Part shown: one piece after another, positions 7,510 to 16,994 of the stretch | Layout of the letters: the number at the start of each line of letters is the position of its first letter | Position numbering within the stretch: the first letter of the stretch is position 1 | Assembly: GCA_030145015.1 (NCBI GenBank) | Contig: JAQYWI010000006.1 | Coordinates: 2,149-66,148, forward strand | From: Desulfobacterales bacterium | GTDB taxonomy: Bacteria > Desulfobacterota > Desulfobacteria > Desulfobacterales > JAHEIW01 | Direction: 5' to 3' | Length of the DNA stretch: 64,000 bases | Translations under genes and position numbers: made by a program | The notes under the pieces: model-generated | What the model was told of the DNA's origin: nothing | Seen by the model: the letters and a program-made list of their open reading frames with translations, nothing else | Databases searched by the model: none

Positions 7510-9795
7510 TTAAATCAAGTCAGACGGTTCTGTGTGATTTGAAGAATCTTCCGCGTTTCGCATGAATTCGAGATCGTTTTTACTTCTTTGGGCCATGCGG
7601 GATTCGACGTCTTCTTTCGACAGTCCCATCAGGATTTTATAAGCATTATACTTGGTCTTGCAAAAATAGAGATTAAATGGTTCCTTTTTGCCTGCAGCCC
7701 TATAAATTCGGATTCCCGGGATGTCACCATCTTGAATGTACTCACTTTCAGCGTTTATCAGCAATGGTTCAATATCGCGCTTGTTCAACCAGGGTATGCA
7801 AGCGCCTTCCATACCCAGGGCCGGATCCATGACCGATCGAATTTTTTCGGTAACCCCACCGACAGCTAAAATAATGTCCCCGGTAAGTGAGCCGGTGACA
7901 CCGTAGCGCTGATTGACCGGCTGCTTTACAAAATCGGATATCAGGGCAATATCCATGGCAACGGATGCACTGTCGCCTTCGATACCCCCGTGGGCCTGAA
8001 TATATTCAACGTACATTTCATATCCGACATAAGGGGCGCCAATTTTATTCAACACCTTTTTTATAGAGGCCCTCACATTTTGAGCCGCTGCTTTAGCAAT
8101 ATCGCCGATTTTACCGGGGGCCACAACTTTATCCGCGGTACCGACGTTAATCTGGCAATGAATCGGAAGGGGTTGGCCGACCATCTGGCCGCTGGATTTT
8201 GAATAGATAACTGCCAGACCGACAACATACCCGATGGAATCGGTCATCGAACTGATATACTTCTTTAAATATTTTTTATGCTCGCTGAATTCTTTGGACA
8301 ATCCGCCTTCCAGGCTTAAATGCTCCTTTAAGGCTTTTCTGACGTGTCGGGCTTTAACCTGGGGCGCATTTTCAAAGATCGCCTCAAACTCAGCGGATTT
8401 AATAATGCCGTTTATCGGCCGTAAAATGCCGCTCAGTTTTCCGTCCGCAGCACGGCATCTGAGTTCTTTGATAATTTCAAGAACAGCGCTTCTGCAAATT
8501 TCACGTTCCTGCAGCTTAAAATCAGCGGGAAGTGATTTGCCGAATATATATTCGCTGCGCTGTTTGACACTCTCATAGCCTTCTTCGGCGATAACTTCTC
8601 CCCAGGAATCCTCAAATTCTTGGCCGAGATTGACAATTTCCTGTTTAACATATTGGGCCACCTGCCGGATATTTTCTGCCGTTTCGGGTACGGCACTTTC
8701 CATTTGAATGATTTCGCCCTTATCTTCGATGCGGCTGAGAAATGCGCCCTCGCCTTCTTCCTGAAGATGCTGCAGCGTATCATGATTGCAGCAGGCGACA
8801 ATAATGTTATCGGCCTTTAAATGGTTCTCGGATCGGTCGGCGGCGCCGCTGCCGGTATTTCTGCCGCCCTCAAGGATATATTGTTTATTTTGCATAATCT
8901 CCAGCAATTCCGCCATATATCCAACTTTAATCAGGGTTTTTAATTCATCGATGTAAATAATAGGAGATTTTGCATGGGCGCCCAGGTATGCACGCTTGTG
9001 GCAGGGCGTTTCAAGATTTCCCGATTGGTAGGGATCGTGACGAAAGCCGCCCTTCATGTTTCTGGCATCCGGTTCAGATATTCTGGCCATTAAATCCTTA
9101 TCTTTTCTGGGGTCGTATAAAAGGTCGGGCACCATATCGTCCAGATGTTTAACCGCATTTCGGCGATCAGAATTGGATTCCCTTTGAATTTTCTCCTGGG
9201 CTTTGTGATTGTTCTCCTGCATATACATGAATATGGCACCCATGCCTGTCAGTCCGGCCACAACAAACGCAGCCGGGAAAAATATGCCGGCGCTGAGGCC
9301 GATAACAGCCGCCACAAGCAGACCCTGTTTGGCTTTGCGGGAGGATTGGATTTGATCCGCAAGACTGAACTCATCCACACTATCCCTGGCCGAATCGATC
9401 CCTTTCATAAACATATCAAGCAAATGCTCTATTTTCTCAGGATCTTCATACGCAATGCGCACATGATTTTTATCTTTTCCCGGGTAGCCAATGATGGCTT
9501 CCTGGGGCCGCAAATAGTCACCGAGGGATTGTTCTAAAACTTCCTTGAACATATTTGCCAGCATGGATTTACCGGTTCCCGGCCTTCCCACCATAAGAAT
9601 GTGTCCCCTGTTTTGCGCAATTTTCCGTATGGCTCGTTTGGCCTTGTCCTGGAATATGACCCTGTCAATGGGATCTTCGGGGATGACAATCTGGGAGGTA
9701 TCTTCAAAAAAATTAAGACGCTCTTCCAGTGTCCGCGGATAATCCAACAACTCTTTTATCCACTCATAATCATTGGCTTTGTAATCACTCGTCAT
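7510..9795 (-). CDS. Membrane-anchored Lon protease, LonB type
   Basis: 761 residues. The AAA module has Walker A GRPGTGKS (70-77) and Walker B PIIYIDEL (278-284). Between them lies a hydrophobic pair of helices at ~158-192 (LLVAAVIGLSAGIFFPAAFV...), as in archaeal membrane LonB, whereas ordinary bacterial LonA is soluble and has a long N-domain. The C-terminal S16 protease has the Ser in GDSASVA (S609) and the Lys in GGVTEKI (K651), the Ser/Lys dyad. It should degrade membrane or misfolded proteins by ATP hydrolysis. Its start overlaps the preceding gene by 11 bp, suggesting translational coupling with that unknown protein. Confidence 0.9.
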   Translation of the reverse strand: MTSDYKANDYEWIKELLDYPRTLEERLNFFEDTSQIVIPEDPIDRVIFQDKAKRAIRKIAQNRGHILMVGRPGTGKSMLANMFKEVLEQSLGDYLRPQEAIIGYPGKDKNHVRIAYEDPEKIEHLLDMFMKGIDSARDSVDEFSLADQIQSSRKAKQGLLVAAVIGLSAGIFFPAAFVVAGLTGMGAIFMYMQENNHKAQEKIQRESNSDRRNAVKHLDDMVPDLLYDPRKDKDLMARISEPDARNMKGGFRHDPYQSGNLETPCHKRAYLGAHAKSPIIYIDELKTLIKVGYMAELLEIMQNKQYILEGGRNTGSGAADRSENHLKADNIIVACCNHDTLQHLQEEGEGAFLSRIEDKGEIIQMESAVPETAENIRQVAQYVKQEIVNLGQEFEDSWGEVIAEEGYESVKQRSEYIFGKSLPADFKLQEREICRSAVLEIIKELRCRAADGKLSGILRPINGIIKSAEFEAIFENAPQVKARHVRKALKEHLSLEGGLSKEFSEHKKYLKKYISSMTDSIGYVVGLAVIYSKSSGQMVGQPLPIHCQINVGTADKVVAPGKIGDIAKAAAQNVRASIKKVLNKIGAPYVGYEMYVEYIQAHGGIEGDSASVAMDIALISDFVKQPVNQRYGVTGSLTGDIILAVGGVTEKIRSVMDPALGMEGACIPWLNKRDIEPLLINAESEYIQDGDIPGIRIYRAAGKKEPFNLYFCKTKYNAYKILMGLSKEDVESRMAQRSKNDLEFMRNAEDSSNHTEPSDLI

Positions 9796-11032
9796 GGTTG
9801 AAACCTTCTATTGAATCCAGGAGATAAAACTTTCCGGCTTCGGATACACTTACGTATTTGCTGATTCCATTATAAACCCGGGGCAAATTCTTCCTGAGCT
9901 GGTCAAGGGCTCTTAAATCATGCAGAACCGAAATCAGTGTCATCATTTTTTCTTCAGCACCATTGGACTGCGGAATATAATTGAATGAAACCCCGATCTG
10001 CAAATAATTCAAAGCGGGTCTGATTAGATTTTGCTGATTTGGATCGATGTTATTCGCCTTTAAAATATTACGATAAATTTTCGGAAACGGGGATTTGGAG
10101 TAGTCAACTTCAAACTGTTTATTAAGGAACAGTTTAAAGGGGCGTGCCTGGTTTCGAATGCAGAGATCAAAGGCATTTTTGAGGTTCGCGTCGGCTTTGA
10201 GCGACTGCTCCAGTAGGAGCATATATTTGATTAGATCGGCATCATCTATCACAAAATCCACTTTTTTATTCGAATTCAAAACGCAACAGCTCCGTTTTCC
10301 ATTTTTTTGATAGGTGATCAAACGGTGGGTACGACCGGAATCATAAGCGCCAAAATCAAAGCCTCGCATTTCAAACAATCCTTCAGCGATTTGGGCCTTT
10401 CGAAGAAGGACACCGACACTTTTTGAAATATAATTATTCACATATTTTAGTTTGTCATCAATGCTGCCCTGGAGTTTCAAATAGGAATAATTCCCGCCAA
10501 TATCCTGACAAATTCCGATGATATGGGCGATTTTATAGGGGTCAAGCCGGGGTAATCTTTTGGAAACAGCATCATAGGCGCGCAGGGATTCGTAAATGGT
10601 GTTCAAGTGGGCTTCGAAATCCTTATCTTTCAAAGGCGGTATCTTTATCTTACAATTTGAAATTAATACCTCCGGAGGGATGCCATTGCCATTCCAGTGC
10701 TTGCGGAGTCTACGGGGGAATAGGCGTTTAATGTTGGCGATAATTTTAGTTACGGTGCTTTGAGGATAGTGAATTTCACAGCCAATAAGTCTTTTCTCAA
10801 CTTCAATGGGGTTGGGGTTTAGCAGGTAATGGGCGATATCAGAAATTTGATATTCCGTGACTGCTTCTGTATTTTTGCCGCTTTCAATCGCGCTCAGATC
10901 AAATTGAGCATCCCTGCCTTTAGATATGATCCAAACATCGGTATTGAGATCAGAAATTTTTCGCTTTTTTTTTGTAACTGTCACCCGCCGGTTCCTCTTC
11001 TTTTTGTGCAATGTGCGTTCAAGATGCCTCAT
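9785..11032 (-). CDS. Protein of unknown function, coupled to lonB-type gene
   Basis: 415 residues, not recognised. The N-terminus is very basic (RHLERTLHKKKRNRR, then KKKRK) and the rest is mixed helical with no signal peptide, membrane span or catalytic motif I can identify. Its end overlaps the start of the LonB-type gene by 11 bp, so both are translated from one message. The basic tail could bind nucleic acid, or the protein could be a substrate adaptor for the protease; both are guesses. The start follows only a weak AGGG. The upstream 382 bp separating it from the divergent ClpP-like gene contain AT-rich DNA but no other gene. Confidence 0.65.
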   Translation of the reverse strand: MRHLERTLHKKKRNRRVTVTKKKRKISDLNTDVWIISKGRDAQFDLSAIESGKNTEAVTEYQISDIAHYLLNPNPIEVEKRLIGCEIHYPQSTVTKIIANIKRLFPRRLRKHWNGNGIPPEVLISNCKIKIPPLKDKDFEAHLNTIYESLRAYDAVSKRLPRLDPYKIAHIIGICQDIGGNYSYLKLQGSIDDKLKYVNNYISKSVGVLLRKAQIAEGLFEMRGFDFGAYDSGRTHRLITYQKNGKRSCCVLNSNKKVDFVIDDADLIKYMLLLEQSLKADANLKNAFDLCIRNQARPFKLFLNKQFEVDYSKSPFPKIYRNILKANNIDPNQQNLIRPALNYLQIGVSFNYIPQSNGAEEKMMTLISVLHDLRALDQLRKNLPRVYNGISKYVSVSEAGKFYLLDSIEGFNHDE

Positions 11033-11414
11033 CGGCCCTGAAGCTCGGTGGCCGCACGAACTGCTCCGGTGTTGGACTGTGATGCGGTTTTAGAATTTTT
11101 CGGTATTTTAAGGTAGTATCGGCTAATTTTTCAAAGACTTGAAATTTGAACATTAATTTCATTTAGTTAGGCTTTTTATGAACTGCATTGCGAATTGCGT
11201 GAAATATTGTGGGCATGGCTGACTCACAGATGTCAAATCCCTGACTCTGGCAAAAAATTCCGGGTTGTGAGGCTTCAGGTCGAATTTAAATAATCTCCTA
11301 ATATCCTGATTTTAAGAAGATATCTTTTGATTCATTTAATAAAAAAATTTGGTATAAATCTTGCTTTAATTACCGGTACAACAATTTTAATTAAAAAAAT
11401 TAGGAGGTTCTGCC

Positions 11415-12152
11415 ATGTGGAAAAACGTTATAATCGGTACAGCTTTGGGTCTCTTTCTAGTGAGTTGTGCCACGATGCCAACCGGACAAACCCAGCCCCC
11501 CCAGGAGGTTGTCGTAAAAGTTGAAGCGACCAACCCCACCAATGTCAAAATTAATCAAGAAAATACTGAAAATCGGGTTAACAGATCGATGGAGGTCCCC
11601 AATCAGGAAGGGCATCTTTCGCAGCTGTCTTTTATTTCCAAAGAAAGAGCCTTTGTTAAGATCTTTTCCGGACTGTCGGTTTCTGATGTGACCCGACTCT
11701 GGAATGATCTGGTTGTATTAGAAAACAACACCGAAATCCGGGATGTCAGCTTGTTTATTAATTCACCCGGTGGCGACGCCTTTTCGGGCCTTGCGCTGGC
11801 GGATCAGATCGAGCGGGCCCGGCGAAAAGGATTCCGAATCACCGCTCACGCCTCCGGAATCATCGCCAGTGCGGCCGTGCCGGTATTTGCGGTCTGCAAC
11901 GAACGTTTTGCGGCCCCCGGTACGATTTTCATGGTTCATGAAGCCGCACTCTGGAAGTGGCCGGGACGTGAGACCGCATCGGACATTCGCTCTCAAAACG
12001 AATTGATGCATCTTTTGCGGGAACGATATATTGGAAAGCTAACTGCCAATTCCAAATTAAATAAAACCAAGTGGGAAGAACTCGAGAAGAAAACGACCTG
12101 GTTTAGCGCCGAAAAGGCCATGGATTGGGGATTGGTGGATAAGATCGAATAG
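11415..12152 (+). CDS. Lipoprotein ClpP/SDH-fold serine protease
   Basis: 245 residues. It starts with a type II signal peptide and lipobox LVSC (C18), so the mature protein should be lipid-anchored in the envelope. Residues 108-240 are a ClpP-like fold: INSPGG (115-120), nucleophile region GIIASAAVP (S152), FMVHEA (H175) and a C-terminal AMDWGLVDKI. Where ClpP has its catalytic Asp, this protein reads LEKKTTWFSA, so the third triad residue seems absent or shifted. AGGAGGTTCTGCC precedes ATG, a strong ribosome site. It is followed by a clear terminator, hence probably monocistronic. A periplasmic ClpP-like enzyme without its own ATPase is unusual. Confidence 0.82.
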   Translation: MWKNVIIGTALGLFLVSCATMPTGQTQPPQEVVVKVEATNPTNVKINQENTENRVNRSMEVPNQEGHLSQLSFISKERAFVKIFSGLSVSDVTRLWNDLVVLENNTEIRDVSLFINSPGGDAFSGLALADQIERARRKGFRITAHASGIIASAAVPVFAVCNERFAAPGTIFMVHEAALWKWPGRETASDIRSQNELMHLLRERYIGKLTANSKLNKTKWEELEKKTTWFSAEKAMDWGLVDKIE

Positions 12153-12295
12153 GCTGGTATGAGAAAACGGTCCCCAGGAGCCGGGCAATGGCCTGGATAA
12201 TGTGAGACGTTCAATCAAATGGCACGTTTACCGTTTGAAACGTTGATTGAACGAGACGGCAAGCCACCCGAATAGCAGAACCTCCGCCTTTAATT

Positions 12296-12347
12296 AAAAA
12301 GAGAGACGGCCGACGATTTTAACTAAACGGCCTCTCTCTTTTTTTTT
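12296..12347. terminator. Bidirectional intrinsic terminator
   Basis: AAAGAGAGACGGCCG pairs with CGGCCTCTCTCTTT and is flanked by A-run and T-run. It serves the ClpP-like gene on + and the PilZ gene on -, whose stop codon lies at its right edge. Confidence 0.88.
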
Positions 12348-12774
12348 AATTATTTTCCTCATAGCGGTTTACAAATTCACCAACGAGGAAACCGTGAATC
12401 TTCTTACGCGCCTCCTGTGTTAAATTCTCAAATTCAAGACCCATTAACAGCACCGGATCTTTCGACTTGGGCTTCCGGGTCCAATCTATTCTGCTGCTAA
12501 CCCAGGCAGGCTTTGCGGACGCTTCCGGGGCTTCATCGGATATCAAGGTGTCAAGGTCAATGCCCAGCTTAGGGCAATCTGCGGATAATTTATCTATGAG
12601 TTCTTCTTTATCCTGATGAACCTCCAGACAAAGTCCGCCGTGGCTGATATTTTTGGTGATGGCCGTATAAATTTTACTCATTTCCTTACCTGAAATCTTA
12701 AACCGCACGGGAAGAGAGGTTTCAAGTCGGACATAAGCTCTTCGCTCACTGCCATTAAATAGTTTACGCGTCAT
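12346..12774 (-). CDS. PilZ domain protein
   Basis: 142 residues, a single PilZ domain. The cyclic-di-GMP contacts are present: the arginine cluster in SERRAYVRLE near residue 10-18 and the second motif NISHGGLCLE (~43-52). The remainder has the expected beta-barrel pattern, ending VLLMGLEFENLTQEARKKIHGF. It likely works as a c-di-GMP receptor that alters motility, adhesion or exopolysaccharide. It ends in the shared terminator. The 383 bp upstream to the next gene contain no further gene or clear signal. Confidence 0.88.
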   Translation of the reverse strand: MTRKLFNGSERRAYVRLETSLPVRFKISGKEMSKIYTAITKNISHGGLCLEVHQDKEELIDKLSADCPKLGIDLDTLISDEAPEASAKPAWVSSRIDWTRKPKSKDPVLLMGLEFENLTQEARKKIHGFLVGEFVNRYEENN

Positions 12775-13157
12775 TTTTTTCTCCTTCTGGCAGAGATATA
12801 AAACTCGCGTCAGAGCTCACGCAAAGACACGAAAAGAGGTTTTCAAATCGCTCCTATTTACAGGGAGTTAGCTTGCGGCAGCACGGTACAAATAAATTTT
12901 CGCGATGAAATAGAGAATATCAAGTGGCGCGCGGTATTTTCAGGTTGAGAAAGTAAAGTTATCAATCCTAGCCAGCATAGTGCGTTCAGCGGTGGACGTT
13001 GGAAAGGGCTTTCTTCTGTAAGCATACCTCTATTCTAAAATTAAACCCTCAATTTACCCCGCATAAAGTGTGTTGAATAAAGTCATTACGATACCCATTT
13101 GCTTTTCCTTGATGGAAAGTCGACAAAGCGCAGAAGCATTGCCGTGCGATGTAAACT

Positions 13158-13841
13158 CTATTTAATTATAGAGTAATTTTCCCCGGAATGCAAATTATGA
13201 AACCGCATCTTGAATAACACAATCCGGGTTGCGCCAGTTTCCGAACGCAGGCTTTTCTTCTCGACTTTTATATCGAAATCGGCTTTCAACTGATTAAAAA
13301 GATCCTTGCCGGTTTTTCTCATCTCAGAGGCAAGAATGATTTCACCCTCAGGCTGTAAATACGCTCTAAAAAGTCGCATCAAAGGGACAAAATCCTCCAG
13401 CTTATAAGTGACTTCAGAAGCCACAATCGTATCAAATTTTCCGCTTAGCTGTGGACGATGCCAGTCGAGTTTTCGTATTGGAAGACCCGGACAATTATTG
13501 AGATGCGCATTGGCATGCGCGAAATTTAATGCATCCGGGTTATATTCGGTCATCGTAATCTGGTGTCCGAAGGAGGCCGCTACAATACTGACCAATCCGA
13601 CACCGGCACCGATTTCTAAAAATCGTTTGTCGGGCTCCACCGGCATATCGGCAAGATATCCGGACAACACCCAGGACGCTTTCCAGATTTTTGCCCATAA
13701 CGGAAAATCATCAATCACGTCCATGGGATTGATAAAGCCATCCAAATACCGGGGCAATAGAATGTTAAACTTTTTGGCGTTAACCACAAGTTCAGTGGAT
13801 TCGGTTTCATATTCTTGATAGAAAGCTTCAATTGAGAACAT
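13158..13841 (-). CDS. METTL21-like (lysine) methyltransferase
   Basis: 227 residues, a seven-strand SAM methyltransferase. Motif I is FLEIGAGVGLVSIVAASFG (~95-113); the acidic residue after strand 2 is in TEYNPDA. ASEVTYKLEDF carries the position where the METTL21/Methyltransf_16 family has a DxxY-type motif. The N-terminal PLWAKIWKASWVLSGYL is also characteristic of that group, in which W-residues precede the SAM site. Most known members methylate lysines in proteins such as chaperones or elongation factors; the bacterial substrate is unknown. Confidence 0.72.
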   Translation of the reverse strand: MFSIEAFYQEYETESTELVVNAKKFNILLPRYLDGFINPMDVIDDFPLWAKIWKASWVLSGYLADMPVEPDKRFLEIGAGVGLVSIVAASFGHQITMTEYNPDALNFAHANAHLNNCPGLPIRKLDWHRPQLSGKFDTIVASEVTYKLEDFVPLMRLFRAYLQPEGEIILASEMRKTGKDLFNQLKADFDIKVEKKSLRSETGATRIVLFKMRFHNLHSGENYSIIK

Positions 13842-14300
13842 ATCTAGCGTCCCTCAAATTGTGCAACTTAAGCGCCTCCCGGAAGTTTCGCGAGGCATTG
13901 GTTTTACCTTGATTATGGAATAATGGAATAGAGGGTATTTAAAGGATACTATCCTTTTCATAATTTTGCCGTCAACTGTAATGATGCCCATAACGCTTTC
14001 GGTTTTTTCCCTTTTGTCGGAAAAATAATTCCATCATGCCAGTGTTCCAATATTCCAATTGTGAGCGCTGAGAACTGGATTTTAGCCTTGTAACGAATGT
14101 GTACGGACATTATATTAATACACGCCTTTAGCGCTTAAACCAAGCAATATTCCCTGCGCAGGAGCACTAAGGGCGGATGCCGGAGTCTCTTTTAATTTAG
14201 CTTCAGGCAAAATTAATATTTCCTTGATAGCCAGCCTCTGGTATAAAAAGACCGCTTAAGCACAATCATTAGATCTCGGACCCACAAAAGGAGGCTTTAT
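13842..14300. other. 459 bp gap with weak word-palindrome
   Basis: No gene is seen between the methyltransferase and the divergent flavoprotein. TTATGGAATAATGGAATAG (near 13915-13932) and GTTCCAATATTCCAATTG (near 14043-14060) are roughly complementary, resembling a decayed member of the GGAGTATTGGAGTA repeat family. The ribosome site AAAAGGAGG (14286-14294) belongs to the next gene. Confidence 0.5.
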
Positions 14301-15278
14301 ATGCCCGGCAATGAAATTTACGATTTAGTTATTATCGGCGGCGGTCCGGGCGGACTGACTGCCGGCATTTATGCCATGCGCGCCGCATTAAAGACGGCAA
14401 TTATCGAACTGGGCGCTCCCGGTGGCCAAATGAACAACTCCGATTCGGTTGAAAACTGGCCCGGTGATGAGTATATCGGGGGTGCCGACCTGGCCATGAA
14501 ATTTTCGCAACATGCGCAATCCTACGGGTTGGATGTCATCTCCCAAGAAGCGGTGGAACTGGTGCCGGGCCTTGATGTTCACACCGTGAAACTTGCCAGC
14601 GGGGATATTTTGCGGGCCCACGCGGTTATACTGGCTACCGGTGGCAATCCCCGCAAACTCGATATTCCGGGTGAAGAAGCGCATTACGGTAAAGGCGTCT
14701 CTTACTGTGCGGTTTGTGACGGCTTTTTCTTCCGCGATAAAACCGTCGTAGTCGTAGGCGGGGGCGATACGGCTGCGGAAGAATCCCTCTATCTGGCCAA
14801 GCTGGCCAAGCAAGTCTATCTGGTCCATCGCCGGGATGCCTTGAGGGCCAGTGCGCTTTTACAGCAACGCGTTAAGGCCGAATGCAAAATCGAAATTCTG
14901 TGGAACTCGGTGGTGACTGAAATCAAAGCCAACGATAACGGCGTTTATGGAGTGGATTTGCAAAACACACAAACCGGTCAGAAAAGCAACCGATCGACCG
15001 ACGGGGTGTTTATTTTTATTGGGTTTGAACCCAACAATACGCTGGTTCCGGCAGGGACCAAAATGAATGCCGATGGTTATGTGGTCACCGATGAAAAGTG
15101 TGAAACCAATGCGCCCGGTATCTTTGTCATCGGTGATCTCCGCGAAAAATATTTTCGACAAATCGTTATATCGGCGGCCGATGGATGCACAGCCGCACTG
15201 GCGGCAGCCCACTATGTTGAAACCCGAAAGTCGGCCGAGGTGTGCGAGTTACCGGAGGCACTCCAAACGGAAGCCTAG
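14301..15278 (+). CDS. trxB: Thioredoxin reductase-like flavoprotein
   Basis: 325 residues, typical length for low-molecular-weight thioredoxin reductase. FAD-binding GGGPGGLTAGIYAMRA is at 13-28, the redox-active disulfide CAVC at 136-139 and the pyridine-nucleotide site GGGDTAAE at 153-160. HRRDALR (176-182) favours NADPH, and the C-terminal GIFVIGDLREKYFRQIVISAADG contacts FAD. It should pass electrons from NADPH to thioredoxin or a similar dithiol protein. A strong AAAAGGAGG lies before ATG. Its TAG stop is supplied by the first bases of a palindromic element, so the original C-terminus may have been altered by insertion; no thioredoxin gene lies next to it. Confidence 0.92.
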   Translation: MPGNEIYDLVIIGGGPGGLTAGIYAMRAALKTAIIELGAPGGQMNNSDSVENWPGDEYIGGADLAMKFSQHAQSYGLDVISQEAVELVPGLDVHTVKLASGDILRAHAVILATGGNPRKLDIPGEEAHYGKGVSYCAVCDGFFFRDKTVVVVGGGDTAAEESLYLAKLAKQVYLVHRRDALRASALLQQRVKAECKIEILWNSVVTEIKANDNGVYGVDLQNTQTGQKSNRSTDGVFIFIGFEPNNTLVPAGTKMNADGYVVTDEKCETNAPGIFVIGDLREKYFRQIVISAADGCTAALAAAHYVETRKSAEVCELPEALQTEA

Positions 15279-15421
15279 AACCCATCTCAGAAACGCGTCT
15301 AAGTGCCCAGGGCGGCGTTGCGGGCCGCCTCAAAATGCTCACATACTAGCGTGTATGCTCCGCTTTTGAGTCGACCCGCGCCTTGCCCTGAACCCTGATC
15401 CACATTTCTCAGATGCGTTCT
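15275..15421. repeat. ~147 bp palindromic interspersed element, copy 1
   Basis: It begins CTAGAACCCATCTC and ends with an imperfect inverse (CTCAGATGCGTTCT). Internally CTCAAAATGCTCACATAC faces GTATGCTCCGCTTTTGAG, and CAGGGCGGCG faces CGCGCCTTGCCCTG, so the whole element can fold as one long hairpin. It is about 90% alike with the copy at 25804-25950. It overlaps the stop codon of the flavoprotein gene. Confidence 0.9.
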
Positions 15422-15503
15422 GGAGGTCAAAGAAGACAGAGGACAGGGGACAAAATTCTGATATTAGAAACCCAAAAACTGGTGGACAACCAAAAGAATA
15501 TTG

Positions 15504-16601
15504 ATGTCCAGGCTCAGGCGCTTCTTTTTTAAATTTCTGATCCTGGCAGCCATGCTGCTGGGATTACCGCTTGGCGGGGTATATTGGGCCGGATATCCGC
15601 TGTCACGCTATTTAGAATTTCCGCCCAAAACCACCTATGTTCGCCATGCGCCCTTTTCCTGGATTGCGTTTGTGCTCTACGCCCTTTTAATTTCTGCATG
15701 CCTGGCGCCCCTCATTATCAACGCCTGCCAATCGCCCAAAAAAATTAATCCCCGAACCCAACCCAAACGATCATTCCCCTGGTGGGGATGGCTGGGACTC
15801 GTATGCGGGTTCATGGCCTGGGTACTGGCCTGGACCCGCTTCGACTGGTTTGCCGGTCTCCAGCCTCACACCTTTACCCCCCTGTGGTTGTCGTTTATTC
15901 TTGTCATCAATGGCCTTTCTTATCGGTATAACGGGGAATGCATGCTGCTGAATCGACCGGTTTATTTTCTGCTGCTTTTCCCGACCAGTGCCGCATTCTG
16001 GTGGTTTTTTGAGTATTTGAACCGCTTTGTGCAAAACTGGTTCTATACCGGACCCGAATTTAGCGCATGGCAATATTTTTGGTATGCCACGTTGCCCTTT
16101 TCGACCGTGCTGCCTGCAGTTTTGGGCATCCGCGACTGGATTTTATCGACCCATTGGCTCCGGAAAAAATTTAAAAATTATCGCTCGTTGCGGATTCCAC
16201 ATCCTAAAGTCCTGGCAGCTTTGACTCTGGCAGCATCCGCAGCGGGACTGGCCGGCATTGGCGTCTGGCCAAATGCCCTCTTTCCACTGCTTTGGGTATC
16301 TCCGCTGCTGATTATCCTATCCTTACAAATTTTAACGGACGAGCGTCATATTTTATCCGGGCTGACAGTGGGCGATTGGAGCACGCTGGTGGCCGCTGCT
16401 TCGGCTGCAATCATGTGCGGTGTATTCTGGGAAATGTGGAATTATTACAGCCTGGCCAAATGGAAGTACAGTATATCCCTTGTCCACCGCTTTCAGATCT
16501 TTGAAATGCCGCTTCTGGGATATGCAGGCTATCTGCCGTTTGGCCTGCAATGTGCGGTAATCGGCAGCATGCTGGATAGGGTTGTACCTGCAGAACGGTA
16601 A
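15504..16601 (+). CDS. Polytopic membrane protein of unknown function
   Basis: About 365 residues with roughly nine to ten hydrophobic segments, rich in Trp and Pro (FFFKFLILAAMLLGLPLGGVYW, WWGWLGLVCGFMAWVLAW and others). The C-terminal FEMPLLGYAGYLPFGLQCAVI stretch looks like a conserved signature, but I cannot attach a named family. A TTG three bases earlier (15501) is an alternative start; the ATG at 15504 is preferred although the ribosome site is weak. The gene sits between the palindromic element and the glycosyltransferase on the same strand. The 363 bp that follow hold AT-rich DNA with a possible promoter (TTGTAT 16724, TATATT 16748). Confidence 0.65.
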   Translation: MSRLRRFFFKFLILAAMLLGLPLGGVYWAGYPLSRYLEFPPKTTYVRHAPFSWIAFVLYALLISACLAPLIINACQSPKKINPRTQPKRSFPWWGWLGLVCGFMAWVLAWTRFDWFAGLQPHTFTPLWLSFILVINGLSYRYNGECMLLNRPVYFLLLFPTSAAFWWFFEYLNRFVQNWFYTGPEFSAWQYFWYATLPFSTVLPAVLGIRDWILSTHWLRKKFKNYRSLRIPHPKVLAALTLAASAAGLAGIGVWPNALFPLLWVSPLLIILSLQILTDERHILSGLTVGDWSTLVAAASAAIMCGVFWEMWNYYSLAKWKYSISLVHRFQIFEMPLLGYAGYLPFGLQCAVIGSMLDRVVPAER

Positions 16602-16994
16602 AATGGGGATCTGCAAATTCTATGAAACCTAAACGCCTTCTTGACCTTTCTTTCAGGCTCAAATCAGTCACCGGTTAAGAATCACAACAAATTATACATT
16701 TGCGCTTGACTTGACACTATATGTTGTATATCTGCGGAACGATGTGGTATATTGTTTCCAACACATGCCGGCAGTTTACAGCCGTCATTTTTACTAAAGT
16801 ATATACAAATCGATCAAAATTTGGAAACAGAAGTTTTTTTTAAAAAGCACGGCAAGGTTATTTTAAATTTAATTGTCCTTATTATCTATACCTGTCTGCC
16901 GAATAATAAACGCTAATTTTCGAGTCGATCAGGGTTCAACCGTTACTCAATTTATTCTAACTTTTTGAAGCACTATTGGACGGGTTTTATTAAG

